The notes below the pieces were generated by a model. That model was not told where the DNA came from, searched no databases, and saw only the letters and a list, made by a program, of their open reading frames with translations. A stretch of 10,651 nucleotides of DNA from Acidobacteriaceae bacterium UBA1795 (GTDB taxonomy: Bacteria; Acidobacteriota; Terriglobia; Terriglobales; Acidobacteriaceae), in assembly GCA_002314435.1 (NCBI GenBank), contig DCFV01000126.1, forward strand, positions 740-11,390, written 5' to 3'. Below are positions 7,801 to 10,651 of the stretch, in pieces. Position 1 is the first letter of the stretch, and the number at the start of each line of letters is the position of its first letter. The position numbers and the translations under genes are program-made.

Positions 7801-7823
7801 AACCGGCCGATGAAAAACCATAA
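4821..7823 (+). CDS. Secreted M14-family zinc carboxypeptidase-like protein, about 1000 aa
   Basis: A large exported metallopeptidase, probably removing C-terminal residues from peptides or acting on another amide substrate; the substrate cannot be read from sequence. The start at 4821 (or 4830) is chosen because MRTMRRFSPTCLLTLVALC, then a cleavage site near RLRA|QD, forms a signal peptide. The open frame reaches 4617 but would overlap the promoter. The M14 core follows the leader of the domain (PYAEEVNKYFRMLESAS, then FTIGHTEEGREM). Zinc ligands are His179 and Glu182 in GTIHSPETGAP and probably His287 in VLHDLHES. An 'LTRN' substrate-binding segment lies between them, and Glu363 in LYETFG is the likely catalytic Glu. 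The second half (about 590-930) is not peptidase. Around 700-790 it reads YDVIIFAPVG, then HLKEFIEKGGLLITSEDT, like a class I glutamine-amidotransferase-type fold. Typical M14 enzymes are 300-450 residues long. It is transcribed alone or with the small downstream ORF. Confidence 0.88.
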   Translation: MRTMRRFSPTCLLTLVALCCAQSRLRAQDLNSNYDRDPKQPIDQQYSDKIAKYTTDKSFLSPLVSYLPTSKTVPTPEKVLGDVSGAPDMLPYAEEVNKYFRMLESASARVKVFTIGHTEEGREMIAAAIGDPELLAGAKENDARLAQLADPRTLGMDDAKARALIDKSWPVYYITGTIHSPETGAPTALMELAYRLAVDDSPYIKYIRSHMIVLITPVVEVDGRDRMVDIYKWHKAHPDQKWPHLIYWGHYVAHDNNRDAMGMTLDLTRNVLDTYLGWHAQVLHDLHESVPFLYDNTVGDGPYNAWVDPLLADEWAELGWNNVAQMQNFGMPGAFTHGDFDTWSPGYLMFLAAMHNGVSRLYETFGNGGADTEKRILDPEDYSRTWYRQNPPLPMVQWSQRDNNNYEETALLTTLSYFSQHTHHFLENYYRKSKRSIEKPSLEGPAAYVLPPDAASANRTVELLKVLEHQHVEVQQLIAAATCPLPGEKRADKPKQQTLPAGSLVVRMDQPYSRIADALLDHQFWAPDDPQKHPYDDTGWSFSHLFNVNVVRVLDAGILKAAMTRVTDASALAGKLDGSGSVVAIANTGQVSLLSLVYKLKGAKVQVAEKPFDAAGTHFGAGSLLVSGVADDTLKGALHDLGLSGIRLAAPQVPVHDAIAPRIAMMHTWIATQTEGWWRYAFDNAGIPFDYISTQTVARQDNLRAKYDVIIFAPVGRASSQLIIDGLPRWNNPMPWQKSDLTPNLGRIDSTDDMRPGLGYDGLAHLKEFIEKGGLLITSEDTAQFAIDMGFAPGVNVARGDARVVGTVLNTVFVDRDSPVAFGYDKSVPVISADGMVFSVSNTLGQRGGRTLMDPYADRPTGRGSIEDSDEPQARKIAVPEPLEQTKPWQAKKLNEEQMRNNLMLIPEDQRPSVVLRLSGAKDLLLDGLLEKGGSIAERAVVVDAHLGQGHVLLFGNNPIYRGETLGTYGLVFNAILNHDHLNHTITVEKAEEKPADEKP

Positions 7824-7909
7824 ACCGGGTGGCGGCTTGCAGCCGGAACCCAGAAGATTTACCGCTGGGGCCTTTGCGCAAGCCGCCCCTCTGTGGCATG
7901 CTTGCTCGC

Positions 7910-8020
7910 ATGGGTAATAAAGACAAAGGCAAGAAAGAAACGAAGAAAGCGCCGAAACCCAAGGCGAAACCCGAACCAGGCCGCAAACGCGAAGTCTTTA
8001 CGCCGGCGCCGCCCAAGTAG
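7910..8020 (+). CDS. Very small lysine-rich protein (hypothetical)
   Basis: A 36-codon ORF beginning MGNKDKGKKETKKAPKPKAK and ending VFTPAPPK. Nearly all of it is Lys, Pro, Glu and Gly, predicting a short, basic, disordered peptide. Small proteins of the pattern 'M..KDKGKKE.KKPKK' are, from memory, annotated as hypothetical in many bacteria, so it may be real and could bind nucleic acid, but no function is known. ATG 7910 fits that pattern; in-frame ATG 7898 would add four residues and the frame is open back to 7829. No good ribosome binding site is seen. It lies 86 nt after the M14 stop and ends 38 nt before a terminator-like hairpin, which fits a short last gene of that transcript. Confidence 0.5.
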   Translation: MGNKDKGKKETKKAPKPKAKPEPGRKREVFTPAPPK

Positions 8021-8058
8021 AGCGCCGCTCAAGTTCGCGCACGCTGCCGCTGACCTCC

Positions 8059-8087
8059 AAAGGCCCTCCTCTTACGGGAGGGCCTTT
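8059..8087 (+). terminator. Terminator hairpin after the M14/small-ORF unit
   Basis: AAAGGCCCTCC (8059-8069) and GGAGGGCCTTT (8077-8087) form a perfect 11-base-pair stem around a seven-base loop. The arms carry A-rich and T-rich ends, so it could work in either direction. It is 38 nt past the stop codon of the small basic ORF. The same 11-base arms recur in the larger hairpin at 8196-8234. Confidence 0.75.
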
Positions 8088-8195
8088 GTGCGTCTGGTCG
8101 CAGCGGCCGGGCCTACATTCTGTACGCCCGCGCAATCCGCTAGGCTTCGCACGGTCTTGTTCACACCCGGCTGTTCGTTCCAGCGCAACTAGCAG

Positions 8196-8234
8196 ACACA
8201 GAAAGGCCCTCCCGATGGGAGGGCCTTTCTGTGT
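8196..8234 (-). terminator. Perfect 18-bp terminator hairpin downstream of rplK
   Basis: ACACAGAAAGGCCCTCCC (8196-8213) is the exact reverse complement of 8217-8234, with a three-base loop. It begins 16 nt past the rplK stop codon on the minus strand. A GC-rich core flanked by AAA/TTT is the arrangement of a bidirectional rho-independent terminator. It likely ends the secE-nusG-rplK transcript and blocks plus-strand read-through. It separates rplK transcription from rplA, which in other genomes is directly downstream. Confidence 0.82.
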
Positions 8235-8250
8235 ACGAGCAGAACCAGAC

Positions 8251-8688
8251 TTAGGCGACTACTTCAATACCCATCGAACGCGCCGTACCCTTGATGCTCT
8301 TGATGGCCGTCTCGACGGAGGAGGCGTTCAGGTCAGGCATCTTCTGCGTGGCGATCTCGCGCACCTGCGCCTCGGTCACCTTGCCCACCTTATCCTTGTT
8401 CGGCGTGCCGGAACCCTTCTGCAGACCGGCGGCCTTCTTCAGCAGCACAGCCGCCGGCGGCGTCTTGGTGACGAAGCTGAAGCTGCGGTCGGCATACACG
8501 GTGATGACGACCGGAATGATGAGACCGGCCATCTCCTTGTTCTGCGTGCGAGCATTGAACTGCTTGCAGAACTCCATAATGTTGACCTGTGCCTGACCGA
8601 GCGCGGGACCGACCGGGGGTGCAGGCGTGGCCTTGCCGGCTTCAATCTGCAACTTGACGTATGTGCTTACTTTCTTCGGAGGTGCCAT
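8251..8688 (-). CDS. rplK: 50S ribosomal protein L11
   Basis: Encodes L11 (145 aa), which with L10-L12 forms the GTPase-associated centre on 23S rRNA and is the binding surface for thiopeptide antibiotics. The N-terminal domain reads VKLQIEAGKATPAPPVGPAL followed by GQAQVNIMEFCKQFN, with the prolines (22, 24, 25) typical of thiopeptide-sensitive L11. The C-terminal RNA-binding domain includes KTPPAAVLLKKAAGLQKGSG, later EIATQKMPDLNASSVETAIK and IKGTARSMGIEV. Length is normal and AGAGGAA upstream supports the start. It follows nusG by 160 nt. Unusually, the gene after it is not rplA: an 18-bp hairpin and then convergent plus-strand genes follow. Confidence 0.98.
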   Translation of the reverse strand: MAPPKKVSTYVKLQIEAGKATPAPPVGPALGQAQVNIMEFCKQFNARTQNKEMAGLIIPVVITVYADRSFSFVTKTPPAAVLLKKAAGLQKGSGTPNKDKVGKVTEAQVREIATQKMPDLNASSVETAIKSIKGTARSMGIEVVA

Positions 8689-8705
8689 TGGTTCCTCTGG
8701 AATCT

Positions 8706-8735
8706 GTTGAGGGCGCCTGGCATCCCGCCATCAAC
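8706..8735 (-). promoter_or_regulatory. Hairpin in the nusG-rplK spacer, just before rplK
   Basis: GTTGA pairs with TCAAC, then GGCG with CGCC after one mismatch, leaving a ten-base loop (GGATGCCAGG on the minus strand). It ends 17 nt upstream of the rplK start. In E. coli and other bacteria L1 represses the L11-L1 mRNA from a structured leader, so a hairpin here is a candidate site. I could not match the known recognition bases with certainty. The hexamer CCAGGC is shared with the hairpin before rplA. Confidence 0.3.
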
Positions 8736-8848
8736 GGATTACTTCTTCGTGCGAATTTTGGTGTTGCGCTTGGGCGTTTGCCTGCAACCGGCGGCTACCA
8801 GGGAACCCGGCCGGCTAGAAGCTGAAAGCTAATGGCCCGAAGCTGCAA

Positions 8849-9445
8849 CTACTCAATCTTTTCAACCTTGCCGAATTCGAGCTCGACCGGGGTGGACCGT
8901 CCGAAGATGGTCACCATGACCTTCAGCGTCTCACGATCTTCGTTGATCTCATCCACTACGCCGTTGAAGTTGGCAAAGGGCCCGTCGGTGATGCGAACGG
9001 ATTCATTCTTCTCAAACTTGATCTTGAGCCGCGGCTTGTCCTTGCTGGTCTCGCTGCGAAAGAGAATAGAACTGACTTCTTCCTCGCTCAGCGCCACCGG
9101 CTTATCGCCCGTGCCCAGGAACCCGGTGACCTTGGGCGTATCCTTCAAGACGTGCCACAGGTCGTTGTCCAGTTCCATCTCCACCAGAACATAGCCGGGC
9201 AGAAAGACGCGCTCCACCGTGCGCTTCTTGCCGTTGACAATCTCGGTCACCGGCTCGGTGGGAATCATCACGCGGCCCACCCTGTCGCGCAGGCCGAAGG
9301 CCGCCACGCGGCTCTCGATTGACTCGCGCACCTTGCGCTCAAAGCCCGAGTAGGCGTGCAGGATGTACCACTTGAAGCGGGCGTTAGGCTCCGGCTGTGC
9401 CTGGGGCTCCAACTGCTCGGCGGACTGTTCTTGTTCTTCTGCCAT
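8849..9445 (-). CDS. nusG: Transcription termination/antitermination factor NusG
   Basis: Encodes NusG (198 aa), which binds RNA polymerase and links it to Rho or to the ribosome through S10. After an acidic, Gln/Glu/Pro-rich tail (residues 1-22) comes the NGN domain (about 24-115): WYILHAYSGFERKVRESIES, IPTEPVTEIVNGKKRTVERV, FLPGYVLVEMELDNDLWHVL and VTGFLGTGDKPVALSEEEV. The KOW domain at about 148-185 reads ESVRITDGPFANFNGVVDEI, then LKVMVTIFGRSTPVELEF. This is the standard NusG layout and length, not the specialised RfaH type. It follows secE by 27 nt, the conserved secE-nusG pair. The ribosome binding site is weak (GAGA upstream), which suggests translational coupling with secE. Confidence 0.98.
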   Translation of the reverse strand: MAEEQEQSAEQLEPQAQPEPNARFKWYILHAYSGFERKVRESIESRVAAFGLRDRVGRVMIPTEPVTEIVNGKKRTVERVFLPGYVLVEMELDNDLWHVLKDTPKVTGFLGTGDKPVALSEEEVSSILFRSETSKDKPRLKIKFEKNESVRITDGPFANFNGVVDEINEDRETLKVMVTIFGRSTPVELEFGKVEKIE

Positions 9446-9472
9446 CGTGTTCTCGTTTCGCGGCGGACGCCG

Positions 9473-9772
9473 TTACTGCGTGCCACCCAGCCGTGTCAGG
9501 ATTTCGTGCAGCGCCCGGTTGAAGAACAGATCGACCACAAAAAAGAAGGCGCCGAAGACGAAGACCGTGAGAATGACAACGGTCGTCGTGGCCTGCACTT
9601 CCTTCCGCGTGGGCGTTACCACCTTGCGCATCTCTGCGCGCACGTCGGTCAGAAAGCGGTTGATGTTGCTCCACAAGCCCATCGCGCCCTCCGATACATT
9701 GGCGAACGCGCCCGGCTCCTGCAGCTTGGCCGACCGCTGGTCGCCCTTTTCGATTGCTGCCTTGCTTGCCAT
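9473..9772 (-). CDS. secE: Preprotein translocase subunit SecE
   Basis: Encodes the small essential SecE subunit (99 aa) that clamps SecY in the inner-membrane SecYEG channel. It is the short, single-span form: a hydrophilic N-terminal part, the amphipathic helix NINRFLTDVRAEMRKV (about 36-51), the hinge VTPTRKEVQ (about 52-60), and one membrane helix at about 62-84. The core pattern is usually 'KV.WP.R.E'; here the tryptophan is replaced by threonine (KVVTPTRKEV). AGGAAG just upstream supports the start. It is followed by nusG after 27 nt and preceded by tRNA-Trp, a common bacterial order. Confidence 0.96.
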   Translation of the reverse strand: MASKAAIEKGDQRSAKLQEPGAFANVSEGAMGLWSNINRFLTDVRAEMRKVVTPTRKEVQATTTVVILTVFVFGAFFFVVDLFFNRALHEILTRLGGTQ

Positions 9773-9790
9773 ACTTCCTAATCCTTAGCA

Positions 9791-9808
9791 CCGGGCTTCC
9801 TAGCCCGG
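9791..9808 (-). other. Hairpin between tRNA-Trp and secE
   Basis: CCGGGCT (9791-9797) and AGCCCGG (9802-9808) form a seven-base-pair stem with a four-base loop in the 53-nt gap between the tRNA and secE. There is no T-run on the minus strand. A role in processing the tRNA out of a longer transcript, or in protecting the secE mRNA 5' end, is a guess. Confidence 0.35.
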
Positions 9809-9825
9809 CACATCCCGTACAAAAC

Positions 9826-9901
9826 TGGCAGGGGCGGAGGGATTCGAACCCCCAAGTTCGGTTTTGGAGACCGACAGTTTAACCGTTGAGCTTACGCCCC
9901 T
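9826..9901 (-). tRNA. trnW: tRNA-Trp, anticodon CCA
   Basis: A 76-nt tRNA with acceptor stem AGGGGCG/CGCCCCT, G discriminator and encoded CCA tail (9826-9828). The anticodon stem is TCGGT/ACCGA with loop CTCCAAA (anticodon CCA at 9865-9867). The T-arm is GGGGG-TTCGAAT-CCCTC. The anticodon assigns it to tryptophan. Its location between rpmG and secE is conserved in many bacteria. The D-arm is unusual: AGCT-CAACGGTTA-AACT leaves a C12/A23 mismatch in the stem and puts C where A14 is normally found. The rest of the molecule is intact, so it is probably functional. Confidence 0.95.
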
Positions 9902-9913
9902 AGAGACAGCTCA

Positions 9914-10013
9914 CAGTGGTCAGTTATCAGTAGTTAGTTCGTTGACGGCTCGGCCACTTCATCTTCTCGGCCAAGGTTCAAACTGACAATTGATCACTGA
10001 CAACTGATCACTG
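9914..10013. repeat. Imperfect inverted repeat of CAGTT/TCAGT units between rpmG and tRNA-Trp
   Basis: CAGTGGTCAGTTATCAGT (9914-9931) is the reverse complement of 9996-10013 except at two positions. The right arm also contains a 14-nt tandem duplication, CTGACAATTGATCA (9983-9996) and CTGACAACTGATCA (9997-10010), differing at one base. The arms enclose about 64 bp. It fills most of the 117-bp spacer between rpmG and the tRNA gene. The units resemble short intergenic repeats I associate with Acidobacteria and Cyanobacteria. No transposase or coding capacity is present. Confidence 0.75.
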
Positions 10014-10018
10014 CCCTC

Positions 10019-10168
10019 TTACTTCGATTCCTTGTGTGGCTGATGCTTGCGGCAGCGGTTACAGAACTTCGAGAACTCCAGACGGCCCGTGGTCGTCTTC
10101 TTGTTCTTCGTCGTCGAGTAATTCCGCTCCTTGCACACCGTGCACTGCAAATTCACAATTTCCCGCAT
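10019..10168 (-). CDS. rpmG: 50S ribosomal protein L33, zinc-binding form
   Basis: Encodes L33 (49 aa), a small protein of the large subunit near the E site. It begins MREIVNLQCTVCKERNYSTT, continues with a Lys/Thr-rich stretch (KNKKTTTGRLEFSKF), and ends CNRCRKHQPHKESK. Two CxxC pairs (CTVC and CNRC) form a zinc ribbon, so this is the Cys-containing (C+) version; many bacteria also have a C- paralogue used in zinc limitation. AAGGAA about seven bases upstream supports the start. It lies between tuf and tRNA-Trp, the order seen in many bacteria, and is bounded on each side by CAGTT-type inverted repeats. Confidence 0.96.
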   Translation of the reverse strand: MREIVNLQCTVCKERNYSTTKNKKTTTGRLEFSKFCNRCRKHQPHKESK

Positions 10169-10182
10169 TTCAATTTCCTTCC

Positions 10183-10256
10183 AGTTCGTAGTTCTTCATT
10201 CTCAGTTCACAGCCAGCCTCAACCGCGGCCGGACTGTGAACTGTGAACTACGAACT
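10183..10256. repeat. Inverted repeat between tuf and rpmG
   Basis: AGTTCGTAGTTC (10183-10194) is the exact reverse complement of 10245-10256. CAGTTCACAG (10203-10212) is the exact reverse complement of 10234-10243. The resulting long hairpin has 12 + 10 base pairs, an eight-base bulge on one side, a one-base bulge on the other, and a 21-nt GC-rich loop. It occupies most of the 111-bp gap after tuf. Word content (CAGTT, GTTC) is similar to the repeat on the other side of rpmG. It may act as a transcript-stabilising or attenuating structure, or simply be a repeat element. Confidence 0.78.
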
Positions 10257-10279
10257 GTGAACGTCCAATCGTTTCCGTA

Positions 10280-10651
<372 letters not shown>

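Noticed and set aside
1735..8250. Mobile element or genomic island between rplK and rplA
   Set aside because: No transposase, integrase, terminal inverted repeats or target duplication were seen, and base composition looks like the flanks; insertion by an unknown route cannot be excluded.
8086..8832. Plus-strand frame of 248 codons antisense to rplK
   Set aside because: It runs opposite L11 and through terminator hairpins, with no domain or ribosome binding site.
9901..10260. Possible CRISPR array around rpmG
   Set aside because: The repeats are short, imperfect and inverted rather than regularly spaced direct repeats, and no cas genes are present.

Overview
The window looks like a chromosomal segment of a GC-rich bacterium, most likely an Acidobacteriota (Terriglobia-type) organism. 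The backbone is the translation and transcription locus that runs tuf, rpmG, trnW (tRNA-Trp), secE, nusG, rplK, rplA, rplJ, rplL on the minus strand, so transcription goes from right to left. The acidobacterial assignment is an inference: it rests on a secreted VWFA-type protein resembling the family expanded in that phylum, a large secreted M14 peptidase, and intergenic CAGTT-type repeats. No rRNA or other direct taxonomic marker is present.

Right part (8251-10651): the 3' end of tuf (EF-Tu), rpmG (49-aa zinc-type L33), tRNA-Trp with an encoded CCA tail, secE, nusG and rplK, all co-directional. Short inverted-repeat elements lie on both sides of rpmG. An 18-bp perfect hairpin directly downstream of rplK probably ends this unit.

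Middle part (1735-8250): where rplK is normally followed directly by rplA, about 6.5 kb of unrelated genes intervenes. These are a secreted VWA-domain protein (+), a BaxI_1/YccA-type membrane protein (-), a stand-alone receiver-domain response regulator (-), a secreted M14 zinc carboxypeptidase-like protein of about 1000 residues (+), and a tiny lysine-rich ORF (+). They lie on both strands, so they are not one operon and cannot be read through from rplK to rplA. Three terminator-like hairpins and two candidate promoters fit this separation.

Left part (1-1734): rplA, rplJ and the first 88 codons of rplL, minus strand. Because the upstream neighbour is divergent, rplA must have its own promoter. 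A candidate lies at 1890-1918, with a leader of about 150 nt carrying a hairpin.

The most notable point is the split of the rplK-rplA pair and what it implies for L1/L11 co-regulation. I see no defence system, CRISPR array, insertion sequence or clearly new multi-gene system.
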